Assembly: GCA_034770075.1 (NCBI GenBank)
Contig: CM068383.1
Coordinates: forward strand, 44,969,222 to 45,033,221
DNA from: Aralia elata
Lineage: Eukaryota > Streptophyta > Magnoliopsida > Apiales > Araliaceae
Direction: 5' to 3'
DNA: 64,000 bases
Part shown: piece by piece, positions 1-11,676 of the stretch
How the letters are laid out: each line of letters starts with the position of its first letter
Numbering within the stretch: position 1 is the stretch's first letter
The notes under the pieces: generated by a model
The model's input: the letters and a program-made list of their open reading frames with translations, nothing else
Databases searched by the model: none
Told to the model about the DNA's origin: nothing
Program-made: the position numbers and the translations under genes

Positions 1-1712
1 GAAAAAGTTTCCATTTTTGCAATTCTCGCCGGGGCGAGAAAATTATAACATGAAACTCTCACCGGGGCGAGAAATTCCCTAACAAAAACCTCGTCGGGGC
101 GAGACATCTGATTTCCAGATTCTGCAGTTCGCGAACTGCAGAATTTCAAAGCCAAAAATTCCCAATTCCTTCATCCAATAGGCAATTTTCGCATACCCAG
201 ACTTCATACATAATGTAAAACTAAAACCTAACATGTGTACACTGATTCTAACAACATAAATTGCTTAAATAACAAATTTTAAAGACCCAAAATCAAAGTT
301 CATGCTAGTTTTTCATATTTGAACAAATTTAACGAATCAAACTCTCACGAATTCGTTTCTCCACCAATTTAATTGACTTAACTTGCAACGTTTTCGTTTC
401 TCAGAATACTAACACAATCCATTATTAATTACAGACTTTATACATGAATTAACTATTAATTTTAGTCTCAAAATAGACTAAAATATACATATTACTACAA
501 AACTCAATTTTCTTCTTCTAATTCATGTTTTCATGAATTTGATAATTCCAAAATTATATATAAACACCAAATAACGGATTAAGCATGCTTATAAACATAT
601 ATTACCAATACTTCATCAAATCCTTCAACCAAAAATCCATTTTAAAGAAAACTCAATGAATATGAAATTAACAACTCAAAGCTAGATTATTACCTTTGAT
701 TCTTGCTTAGGTTATCTAGATGATGACAATAATTGCTTGCTAAATCTTCTTCCTTCTCTTGATTTCTCAAGTGCTTTTTCAATTTCACAGAGAATCCTTT
801 TTCTCTCACTTTCTCTCTTCCTCCCTTCTCTGTGTTCTCTCTTCTCCAGACTTAGGAGAATAACATAAAAAAATAAAACCTCTCCTTTAGTTAGTTACAA
901 AAAAAAGGGTCTCTAGGCCATGTTTGGCTAGAACCCAATTAAACCTCCTTTCTTTATTTTAATATTTTTTTAATATGATAAACCATGTCACACTTAAATA
1001 TAATTTTATTTAATAAAATAATTTTGTTTAATAAAATCATCTTTCACTTAATAAATAATTTTATTGAGTAAAATTATTCATCCTCTCATTTAATAAATTA
1101 CCAACATCTATGCATAATAAAACACGCATCAAAAATATAAAAATATTTATCTTCACCTTACTTAATATTCTTATACAAATAAATTATCACACAATATTCT
1201 CATCAAATATTTATTTTATTAAATAATCATTCCAATTAAAACATTTATTCTTCTCAATAAATATTTTATCCATTTACGACATTCACAATCGTAATACACT
1301 AGCATGTAACATATTATTTTCTCATTTTATCAAAACAAATATTAATTCACTATTTTAATTAAGTGAATTATTCACATTATTATGAAATACAATCCATAAC
1401 AATTTCATTACTAACAAGGCATAATAATTAAAATATATTATTTCATAATATAATTTCAATTTAATAACATTCAGTTATTATCCTTTTGTAACAATTTCAT
1501 TTACTATCATCAATGGTTTAATTTACCATTAAACCTCATTTTTTTCCAATTTAAGAATATATGTATTCCTCTTCTATATTCACACAAAATCACATATTTC
1601 ACAGCATATAACACATATAAAAATATATATATTCGAACCCGACATATCTCATAATAAGAATTTTATTCGCTAAATTCTTATTTAATAATTCCTGAAAATT
1701 CGGGTTGTCACA
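1..1712 (-). mobile_element. Tekay-type LTR, partial, minus strand
   Basis: Read on the minus strand this begins at 1712 with TGTGACAACCCGAATTTTC, a typical Ty3/gypsy chromovirus LTR start, and runs off the left edge. It shares landmarks with the complete LTR at 56285-59128: an AT-rich first kilobase, a stretch containing ACCAAACATGGCC (near 917), a purine-rich GAGAGAAG stretch, then the CTCGCCCCGGCGAG-type repeats (1-120). The terminus abuts viral sequence exactly at 1712/1713, which suggests that this LTR, or the element it belongs to, inserted into the viral copy. The other end and its target duplication are outside the window. Confidence 0.75.
24..108. repeat. G+C-rich palindromic repeat cluster of the LTR
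   Basis: Three imperfect copies of CTCGCCGGGGCGAGA (near 27, 58 and 89) in otherwise AT-rich DNA. The same unit occurs at 57651-57785 in the complete LTR, where it lies immediately upstream of a TATA box. Confidence 0.8.
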
Positions 1713-3642
1713 AAATATGCTTATAAGCTTTATTTTCAACATCTTTTTCTAAAATATACTTTGCCGATTTACAATCAATTCTGACTAAAAACTTTTGGTT
1801 CAAAACATCGCTTTGAAATTTATTTATGCATTTTACTAAAGATAAAATTTCCTTTTTAATTGTACTATATTTAACTTGTGTATCATTCCAAACACCAGAG
1901 TGAAATCAGACAATTTGCTCTTTGGAGGTAGGAGTGAGTTTTTGTTTGAGAATTGCTCCAAAGCCTATTTTAGAAGCGTCCGTTTCAATGATTTTGAATG
2001 CATTTTCATTTGAGATACCAAGACAGGGCAATGTCTTGACATATTTTTTGACTTGCTGTACTACTGAGGTATGGACTTTAGTCCATGGAGGGGGGTTTTC
2101 TTTTAACCGCTGAAACAAAGGTTTACAGATTTTTCTAAGATCTTTGACAAATTCTCCGATATAGTTGAGAGAACCTAAAAATCTTTGAAGTTGAGTTTTG
2201 TTAGTAATTTCGTTTGGGAATTTATCTGCAAACTTGATGGCTCTGTCGATGGGAGTGATAAGGCCATGATAAATATGATGACCAAGAAACCTAACTTTTG
2301 ACTGAAAAATATCACACTTGGTTGGCGAAAGAACCAAACCATTGACTTTGATTGCTTTGAAGAAGGCATCTAAATGCTTATGATGTTCTTCAATTGACTT
2401 TGAGAAAACAAGAATATCATCAATATAAACAATGATAAACTGACTGTAAGGAGTTAGAATAGTGTTAAGGATATTTTGAAATTCACTGGGGGCATTCTTT
2501 AGTCCAAAGGCTTGTACATTCCATTCGTAGTGTCCGAAAGGAGTTGTAAATGTTGTCTTATACCTATCCCTTTCATCAATTTGCACTTGCCAGTATCCTG
2601 ACTTAAGGTCGAACTTACTAAAAATGGTGGAATGACATAACCTAGCAATAAGGTCTTTCTTAATGGGTAATGGATACCTAATCTATTCTAGTACCTTATT
2701 GAGCGGTTTGTAATTGATAACTAACCTTGGGGCACCTCTTTCCTTTTCGGCTTCATTATTGACATAAAAGGCTGGACAAGACCAAGGTGATTTACTAGGC
2801 CTAATAAGACCTTTCTTAAGTAACTCTTTAATTTCAACTTTACAAAGTTCCATTTGTTCATGATTCATCTGTATGGGCCTAGCCTTGGTAGGAATAAGAT
2901 GTTCCTTAAATTCTTTTGCATATGGAAGTCTAACTGTATGGACTTTCCTATGCCAAAAGGCATTGGGCCGATCTGAGCAAAGTTCCTTTGTAATATAATT
3001 CATTTTTTCTTTAATTTTTTGTTGAACAATCTCCCTTTTCAATTGTTCATCAATTTATTTGTATTTAATTTCATTTTTTAAGAATTTTTACTGAGATTTT
3101 TTACAGTTTAAGATGTTCAAGTTTTTTGAAATTGCGTCATCTTGAATCATTCTTAAATCTCTTTCTTTACGGTTAAGAATAAACTTAAACGTGATTTCTT
3201 CACCTAGGTGTCTGGTGGTTAACCCGGCAGATGTAGTGGCAAATGGATATAACAAATAGATAAATGGTAAACCCAAAATTATCTTATCTGTCATGTTTCT
3301 AATTAAAACAAAGGATGTTTTAAAGCATACTTTGTCCTGACAAATATGAGCTTTGGATAACTTATACTTGATGTCCATTTGACTACCATTTGATGAATTA
3401 AGTCTCTCACTAGTCTTTTCATAATATTGAGTAGGAATAAGGCCCTCTTGGATACAATTCAAATCAGCTCCTGTGTCTACTAATGCTGGAAATTTAATTA
3501 TGAAGTCCTTATTTATAACTAGATTGATGTTAATATACCATTTTTGAATAGTAACATCCTTAACTCTCTGCAGACAATTGTCTGTCGAGACAATAGATTC
3601 TTCAACAGGTTCTTTATTGTTTAACGACTCATGATCCTCATC
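1713..3642 (-). pseudogene. Caulimovirid protease-RT-RNase H (broken), minus copy
   Basis: This continues in the same frame as the capsid region. An aspartic protease motif VDTGAD lies at 3463-3480. RT blocks follow, including FDLKSGYWQV near 2590-2620 and the catalytic YIDD at 2416-2427. The RNase H domain begins near 1990 and is cut off at 1713 by the neighbouring LTR. Five nonsense codons (3088, 3055, 2683, 1906 and the entry stop at 3643) break it, and I see no frameshift. Several stops fit C-to-T type change (CAA, TGG and CGA codons on the coding strand), as expected of silenced, methylated DNA. Confidence 0.9.
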
Positions 3643-5676
3643 TTATGAGGAATCATTAACTAAAAGTGGCTGATCAATTTTGGATTCTTTAATTACCTTT
3701 ATTTCTTCTTGCAACTTAGGGATTTCTAATTTAATATTAGAAATTTCTTTTTTAAGTTTATTAACTTCTAGATTCAAGTCTGCAACTATAACTACTTTGA
3801 TAGGGGTTTTAAATCTATCAAGAGTCTTGTTAAGACTGGAAATTGGTTTATCTTGGCTTTTCTTTAACTTATTTTCTGAATTTGAATCTTTGACCAAGAG
3901 TTTTTTCAGTTTATCCATATACTGGGTTTTTAACTCAGGGTCATTTATTTTGCTTATTAGGTCTATTAACAAACACTGTTCTTCTTCTTCCTTTGTTAAT
4001 ACATTGACTGTTTTGACACAACAACTGTTTGTACAATCTTTTGTGCACAAGGTGACCTCATTATTATCACTATCCGATTTACTACCACTACTAGAATTGT
4101 TTGATGGAATCTCAAAGTAATTGCCGTCACTAAACTGATCTCCAATCCTTAATAACTCTAGGATTTGCTCACAATATTCGGCTGAAATATTCAATTGATT
4201 TAATTTCTTTTTAACTCTGCATTCATTTTTGTAATGTCCCTTCTGCCCACAATTGTGGCACACAATTTTACTTTTGTCAAGTTTCTTATTACTAGATTTA
4301 TGAGAAGTTCGTCCGTGACTTGATTTAGATTTTGAATAATAATCATCTTTAGACTTATGTTGGCTAGAATCACGTCTTTTATGAGATTTGTGATGACGTT
4401 TGTGTTTGTCTATATGACTATGCCTGGATTTATGCTTCCTTCTAGATGGAGCAATTGAAGGCAAACCATATTGTTCACAAAATGTTCCTAATTCATACTT
4501 GGCCTTTTTCTTATCCTTTCGTGCTTGACGAGCAATTTTGAAGTCAATGCACATTTTTGACCCTTGCTTTGTTATTATGCTAACTAATTCACCATAAGTT
4601 AGGTTATCATAATCTATATAACCTAAATCTTTACTTAATTGTTCTCTAATTTTATGTGCAAATAAATTAGGAAGACCATTAACAAATTTTTCTTTCCAGT
4701 ATGATTGATTGCTATCTGCTCTCATCATAACTCTGGAAATGAAGACTTCTTTGTACCATCTAAAATCACTTAAAGTGGGACATGAGAGATTACTGAGTTG
4801 ATCATGTATTCTCTCTGTTATATTACTGGGTGTACCAATGAAATGTTTGATGATGGTAAATATTAAGGTATTTACCCCATCAGGGATTCCAGTCGCCGTC
4901 CCTTCTGCTAATACTGGGAAACCCTCAGCATCAACTTGAACTGCATAAACAATGGCATTTCTAGATTCTTCAGTGAGATGTTTTTCCCACCAATATCTGA
5001 GAGTACCGGTAAATCCACTGACAATCAACTCAACTATCTCTGGTTGGGTTAAACTATCATACGAAGTCATGTAACTATTAGCAACCATTGACAAATGACT
5101 TAGTTTGTTTAGAATTTCTCGCTCATTTATACCATCAATATTCCATTCATAAAGCTTATTAGAAGAAACAGAAAATTGATTGTTTAGATTTCTATCTTCA
5201 AATTGTAAGTCAATTGGAGTCGGTTTTGTTTGCCAATTCCCTTTTGAGTCAAACGTGACTTTCTTAACTTCATTTAAATCTGGCAAAGAATCTGAATCTG
5301 TGGAGTTATCCTCCGATTCACTAGCTGAAACCTCACTGTTATTCACTTGATCAATAACAGTAAGTGTTTTACTAGATTCTGTCGTGTTTAATTTTTTAAA
5401 AAGCTTGTCTAAGGTTTGAGAAATTTTTTTGTCAGTTTTAGGCAATCCCAAGCCATCGCGACTTTCGGGAAGTTTTAACAAAGGCTGCTCATTTTTAGCA
5501 TCTGGCTTTTTAATGAATTTTTCTTCAAACTTTTCTTCAATTTTTTCTAACTGTTTGCCTATAGTTGATAGACATTGGTTAGTAAAATTATTTTGTTCAA
5601 TTATTTTTTTATCGTCTTTATTGCCATCTGAAACTTTGAAAGGGCTGGCAATGACGACTGAGTTTTTAACCGGAAT
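3643..5676 (-). pseudogene. Caulimovirid coat-protein region (broken), minus copy
   Basis: This stretch is open between the stops at 5677-5679 and 3643-3645 and encodes the capsid part of the viral polyprotein. An acidic serine-rich N-terminal part is followed by a conserved capsid core (near 4700-5150 in reverse). Next come a Lys/His/Ser-rich basic stretch and a CCHC zinc knuckle (CHNCGQKGHYKNEC, 4219-4260), then an acidic tail ending in a coiled-coil-like Lys/Glu region. In living relatives this part packages the genome. There is no ATG at the start; it is an internal piece of a longer polyprotein. It is the longest unbroken viral frame on this strand. Confidence 0.85.
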
Positions 5677-5895
5677 TTAGATTGTCTCAAGAGGCGGCAT
5701 GACCGAAGACACTTTGGAGTTATCTCCAGTAATCCACGAATTTCTAGTTAACACATTACATTTCCCGAAATAGTTGTCATACTACTTGTAAAATGAAATA
5801 TTAATTTGTTCTTTAATTAAGAATTTTTTCCATTTATTTATTACTTTATCTCTTTCATTTTCATGATGATTTTTCCTAAACCTGTGTCGCCTTCT

Positions 5896-5910
5896 TGGTA
5901 TCAGAGCCAT
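5896..5910 (+). other. tRNA-iMet primer-binding site of the caulimovirid
   Basis: TGGTATCAGAGCCAT is complementary to the 3' end of plant initiator tRNA-Met, the primer for minus-strand synthesis in caulimovirids. It lies 5 bases after the inverted junction, so the plus copy starts at the natural genome discontinuity. Confidence 0.9.
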
Positions 5911-6195
5911 ATTGTTTGTAGTTGTATTACTGATCTGCTGCTAGTAATTTGAATTGAATCTGAAGTTATTTACTCTTTTGATCCTATCTTCTTCCTTATC
6001 TTGCTATTTTATTCTGAAGTCATCTTCTTATATATAGTCCATTCTTGTCCGGGTAGGTCAGTGTAGCCTGTGTAAGTCCCAGGAAGGGCAGAGTATGGCA
6101 TGTGACTATAGGACTAGGGTACGTGGCTTTGTCGTGTAAGAATGTTTGAATGGATGAATAAAACTAGTTAGATTTAGTAAGTTTATAGAATCAAA
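5911..6195 (+). other. Viral leader between primer site and first ORF
   Basis: 285 bases without a long ORF, separating the primer site from the first viral ATG (6196). Plant pararetroviruses have such leaders, often with short uORFs. I see no strong hairpin by eye. Confidence 0.5.
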
Positions 6196-7685
6196 ATGAA
6201 TAGATTGTTCAGATCTAATTCAACAACCAGCCGTAGGACAGTAGTTACACCACCGACAATACCGCCGATACCCCCAGTTAGCAACACAATCAACAGTGAA
6301 GAAAAAAGTTATGAAGACATTAGTCAATCTTTTCATAATTGGAATATCCCTAGGATATCTCCAAGAGAAATTTACCAGTCATCGTTTGCTGATAATTTCA
6401 AAGTTGACTATAATGTAAAAACTATTGAAAATGTTTACTCAATTAATAAAGAACATGAAACTTGTCACCTGTTTTCTTCTGATATGATTATCAGACAAAA
6501 AAAAGAGGTTACAATTTCATACATGTCGGTTTAGTTCAAGTTGCAGTTAAACCTTTAAATATTAAGGGAGTAAATTCAAGTATTTACTTATGCTTAAGAG
6601 ATGCTAGGTTTCTTAGATATTTCCCAAGCATCATAGGTGTGGTCGAGTCTAGTTTACATAATGGTCCGATCCATTTCAATTGTTTTCCAGATCTCACCTT
6701 AAGCTTAAGTGATCCAAACTTAATTCATGCATTAATATTAAATATAAAAACTGCAGGAGAGAACACTTTTATGATGGAAGGTTCTCAACCATTAGCCTTA
6801 ATTTACAGAGTTTACTACAAAACAATTAAGACTAATTTAAATGTACATGCATTGAATAGAAGTCCAAAAGACCATACAGTCTTGATTCAAACTAGTACTA
6901 GGGATGCTAATATCGAAGTTCCAAGAACAATTCATTGGAAGGATATTACCCTGCCAAGTCATTGGTCTCTCTCAATAGAGGTTCCACAAAAACCGATTTC
7001 AAATAATTTTCTAAATATTGAAAACGTTAGACAATTTTCTGATGGTACGGTAAACATAAGTTTTGAACGTACTAGAAGGCCTTTAATTATTGAAGATGTT
7101 GAAAGTTCTTCATCACCATCTTTAATTCCCAGATCTAGGAACAGTTGTTCTAACATTCCTAGTGAAATTTCAAATCTTGATTTTCCTAAGACTGATCTTA
7201 AAATAAAAGGAATTTATCAAGAAGGTCAGACTAGTCAACCAACCTATGGTCCTGAACAAGTTATGTCTCCTACTCAATCAGATTTTGAGACCCATAATAT
7301 TGATCATCAGTTACTTGTCATCAATAAGGAATTTAAATTAAATTGGTCTTCCCTTGTGGCTGACTTTAATTCAAAAGAAAACCAAAGTCAACGACACAGG
7401 TTTAGGAAAAATCATCCTGAAAATGAAAGAGATAAAGTAATAAATAAATGGAAAAAATTCTTAATTAAAGAACAAATTAATATTTCATTTTACAAGTGGT
7501 ATGACAACTATTTCGGGAAATGTAATGTGTTAACTAGAAATTCGTGGATTACTGGAGATAACTCCAAAGTGTCTTCGATCATGCCGCCTCTTGAGACAAT
7601 CCAAATTCCGATTAAAAACTCAGTCGTCATTGCCAGCCCTTTCAAAGTTTCAGATGGCAATAAAGACGATAAAAAAATAATCTAA
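6196..7685 (+). pseudogene. Caulimovirid movement-protein region (broken)
   Basis: The first viral ATG at 6196 opens a frame of 112 codons that stops at 6532-6534. The family-typical movement-protein core then continues in another frame from about 6522 (VGLVQVAVKPL, later LRDARF and a G-x-I-x-F-x-C-x-P block) to a stop at 7683-7685. This is the 30K-superfamily movement domain, which in living relatives modifies plasmodesmata. The frame change lies in 6500-6522, close to a run of eight A. The stop at 7683-7685 interrupts the linker to the coat protein; the minus copy is open at that codon. The Ser/Pro-rich part after about 7080 is the linker. Confidence 0.85.
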
Positions 7686-9640
7686 CAAAATAATTTTACT
7701 AACCAATGTCTATCAACTATAGGCAAACAGTTAGAAAAAATTGAAGAAAAATTCATTAAAAAGCCAGATGCTAAAAATGAGCAGCCTTTGTTAAAACTTC
7801 CCGAAAGTCGCGATGGCTTGGGATTGCCTAAAACTGACAAAGAAATTTCTCAAACCTTAGACAAGCTTTTTAAAAAATTAAACACGGCAGAATATAGTAA
7901 AACACTTACTGTTATTGATCAAGTGAATAACAGTGAGGTTTCAGCTAGTGAATCGGAGGATAACTCCACAGATTCAGATTCTTTGCCAGATTTAAATGAA
8001 GTTAAGAAAGTCACGTTTGACTCAAAAGGGAATTGGCAAACAAAACCGACTCCAATTGACTTACAATTTGAAGATAGAAATCTAAACAATCAATTTTCTA
8101 TTTCTTCCAATAAGCTTTATGAATGGAATATTGATGGTTTAAATGAGCAAGAAATTCTAAACAAACTAAGTCATTTGTCAATGGTTTCTAATAGTTACAT
8201 GACTTCGTATGATAGTTTAACCCAACCAGAGAGAGTTGAGTTGATTGTCAGTGGATTTACTGGCACTCTCAGATATTGGTGGGAAAAACATCTCATTGAA
8301 GAATCTAGAAATGCCATTGTTTATGCAGTTCAAGTTGATGTTGAGGGTTTCCCAGTATTAGCAGAAGGGACGGCGACTGGAATCCCTGATGGGGTAAATA
8401 CCTTAATATTTACCATCATCAAACATTTCATTGGTACACCCAGTAATATAACAGAGAGAATACATGATCAACTCAGCAATCTTTCATGTCCACTTGAAGT
8501 GATTTTAGATGGTACAAAGAAGTCTTCATTTCCAGAGTTATGATGAGAGCAGATAGCAATCAATCATATTGGAAAGAAAAATTTGTTAATGGTCTTCCTA
8601 ATTTATTTGCACATAAAATTAGAGAACAATTAAGTAAAGATTTAGGTTATATAGATTATGATAACCTAACTTATGGTGAATTAGTTAGCATAATAACAAA
8701 GTAGGGGTCAAAAATGTGCATTGACTTCAAAATTGCTCGTCAAGCACGAAAGGATAAGAAAAAGGCCAAGTATGAATTAGGAACATTTTGTGAACAATAT
8801 GGTTTGCCTTCAATTGCTCCATCTAGAAGGAAGCATAAATCCAGGCATAGTCATATAGACAAACACAAACGTCATCACAAATCTCATAAAAGACGTGATT
8901 CTAGTCAACATAAGTCTAAAGATTATTATTATTCAAAATCTAAATCAAGTCACAGACGAACTTCTCATAAATCTAGTAATAAAAAACTTAACAAAAGTAA
9001 AATTGTGTGCCACAATTGTGGGCAGAAGGGACATTACAAAAATGAATGCAGAGTTAAAAAGAAATTAAATCAATTGAATATTTCAGCCAAATATTGTGAG
9101 CAAATCCTAGAGTTATTTATGATTGGAGATCAGTTTAGTAACGACAATTACTCTGAGATTCCATCAAACAATTCTAGTAGTGGCAGTAAATCGGATAGTG
9201 ATAGTAATGAGGTCACCTTGTGCACGAAAGATTGTACAAACAGTTGCTGTGTCAAAACAGTCAATGTATTAACAAAGGAAGAAGAAGAACAGTCTTTGTT
9301 AATAGACCAAATAAGCAAAATAAATGACCCTGAGTTAAAAACCCAGTATATGGATAAACTGAAAAAACTCTTGGTCAAAGATTCAAATTCAGAAAATAAG
9401 TTAAAGAAAAGCCAAGATAAACCAATTTTCAGTCTTAACAAGACTCTTGATAAATTTAAAACCCCTATCAAAGTAGTTACAGTTGCAGACTTGAATCTAG
9501 AAGTTAATAAACTTAAAAAAGAAATTTCTAATATAAAATTAGAAATCCCTAAGTTGCAAGAAGAAATAAAGGCAATTAAAGAATCTAAAATTGATCAGCC
9601 TCTTTTAGTTAATGATTCCTCAGAAGATGAGGATCATGAG
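7686..9640 (+). pseudogene. Caulimovirid coat-protein region (broken), plus copy
   Basis: Same frame as the movement region up to about 8490. There one base is missing from a C run relative to the minus copy, so the frame runs into a stop at 8541-8543. The homologous frame goes on, is stopped again at 8702-8704, and then stays open. Features in order: acidic Ser-rich N part, capsid core (about 8090-8700), Lys/His/Ser-rich stretch (8810-8990), CCHC zinc knuckle at 9008-9049, and acidic and coiled-coil-like tail to about 9640. It is homologous to 3643-5676 on the other strand. Confidence 0.88.
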
Positions 9641-11676
9641 TCGTTAAACAATAAAGAACCTGTTGAAGAATCTATTATCTCAACAGACAATTGTCTGCAG
9701 AGAGTTAAGGATGTTACTATTAAGAAATGGTATATTAACATCAATCTAGTTATAAATAAGGACTTCATAATTAAATTACCAGCATTAGTAGACACAGGAG
9801 CTGATTTGAATTGTATCCAAAAGGGCCTTATTCCTACTCAATATTATGAAAAGACTAGTGAGAGACTTAATTCAGCAAATGGTAGTCAAATGGACATCAA
9901 ATATAAGTTATCCAAAGCTCATATTTTTCAGGACAAAGTATGCTTTAAAACATCCTTTGTTTTAATTAGAAACATGACAGATAAGATAATTTTGGGTTTA
10001 CCATTTATCTATTTGTTATATCCATTTGTCACTACATCTGCCGGGTTAACCACCAGACACCTAGGTGAAGAAATCACGTTTAAGTTTATTCTTAACCGTA
10101 AAAAAAGAGATTTAAGAATGATTCAAGATGACGCAATTTCAAAAAACTTGAACATCTTAAACTGTAAAAAATCTCAGTTAAAATTCTTAAAAAATGAAAT
10201 TAAATACAAACAAATTGATGAACAATTGAAAAGGGAGATTGTTCAACAAAAAATTAAAGAAAAAATGAATTATATTACAAAGGAACTTTGCTCAGATCGG
10301 CCCAATGCCTTTTGGCATAGGAAAGTCCATACAGTTAGACTTCCATATGCAAAAGAATTTAAGGAACATCTTATTCCTACCAAGGCTAGGCCCATACAGA
10401 TGAATCATGAACAAATGGAACTTTGTAAAGTTGAAATTAAAGAGTTACTTAAGAAAGGTCTTATTAGGCCTAGTAAATCACCTTGGTCTTGTCCAGCCTT
10501 TTATGTCAATAATGAAGCCGAAAAGGAAAGAGGTGCCCCAAGGTTAGTTATCAATTACAAACCGCTCAATAAGGTACTAGAATGGATTAGGTATCCATTA
10601 CCCATTAAGAAAGACCTTATTGCTAGGTTATGTCATTCCACAATTTTTAGTAAGTTCGACCTTAAGTCAGGATACTGGCAAGTGCAAATTGATGAAAGGG
10701 ATAGGTATAAGACAACATTTACAACTCCTTTCGGACACTACGAATGGAATGTACAAGCCTTTGGACTAAAGAATGCCCCCAGTGAATTTCAAAATATCCT
10801 TTGCACTATTCTAACTACTTACAGTCAGTTTATCATTGTTTATATTGATGATATTCTTGTTTTCTCAAAGTCAATTGAAGAACATCATAAGCATTTAGAT
10901 GCCTTCTTCAAAGCAATCAAAGTCAATGGTTTGCTTCTTTCGCCAACCAAGTGTGATATTTTTCAGTCAAAAGTTAGGTTTCTTGGGCATCATATTTATT
11001 ATGGCCTTATCACTCCTATCGACAGAGCCATCAAGTTTGCAGATAAATTCCCAGACGAAATTACTAACAAAACTCAACTTCAAAGATTTTTAGGTTCTCT
11101 CAACTATATCGGAGAATTTGTCAAAGATCTTAGAAAAATCTGTAAACCTTTGTTTCAGCGGTTAAAAGAAAACCCCCCTCCATGGACTAAAGTCCATACC
11201 TCAGTAGTACAACAAGTCAAAAAATATGTCAAGACATTGTCCTGTCTTGGTATCTCAAATGAAAATGCATTCAAAATCATTTCAACGGACGCTTCTGAAA
11301 TAGGCTTTGGAGGAATTCTCAAACAAAAACTCACTCCTACCTCCAAAGAGCAAATTGTCCGATTTCACTCTGGTGTTTGGAATGATACACAAGTTAAATA
11401 TAGTATAATTAAAAAGGAAATTTTATCTTTAGTAAAATGCATAAATAAATTTCAAAGCGATGTTTTGAACCAAAAGTTTTTAGTCAGAATTGATTGTAAA
11501 TCGGCAAAGTATATTTTAGAAAAGAGGTTGAAAATATAGCTTCTAAGCATAGTTTCGCCAGATGGCAATCTCTACTTAGCATCTTTGAATTTGATATAGA
11601 ATATATTAAAGGTGAAGACAATTCTATTCCCGACTTTCTAACTCGAGAATTTATTGAATCAGGTCAGCCCAAATGA
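9641..11676 (+). pseudogene. Caulimovirid protease-RT-RNase H (broken), plus copy
   Basis: Open from 8705 through 11536 as one frame. Pepsin-like protease motif VDTGAD lies at 9788-9805, the RT template-primer region FDLKSGYWQV near 10660, catalytic YIDD at 10841-10852, and the RNase H start near 11280. One base is lost in an A run near 11521-11526 relative to the minus copy, giving an early stop at 11537-11539. The RNase H C-terminus (ARWQSLLSIFEFDIEYIKG) continues in the shifted frame to a TGA at 11674-11676. The RT core motifs are all present, but the gene as a whole is broken. Confidence 0.9.

Larger units (their letters stand above)
1713..5890 (-). mobile_element. Endogenous caulimovirid, partial minus-strand copy
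   Basis: The minus strand matches the plus-strand viral copy from about 7393 to 11555, at what looks like more than 95% identity. It holds the end of the movement-protein region, the coat-protein region, protease, RT and RNase H. The right edge (5890) joins the start of the plus copy head to head. The left edge is cut by an LTR terminus. The reading frame stays in one register throughout but carries seven in-frame stops (5782-5784, 5677-5679, 3643-3645, 3088-3090, 3055-3057, 2683-2685, 1906-1908). It is therefore a decayed, non-coding copy. Confidence 0.9.

Noticed and set aside
5896..5910. Possible tRNA gene at TGGTATCAGAGCC
   Set aside because: Only the 3'-end complement of initiator tRNA-Met is present; no cloverleaf can be formed from the surroundings. 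It is a primer-binding site, as are the similar sites at 45181, 52434 and 61975.
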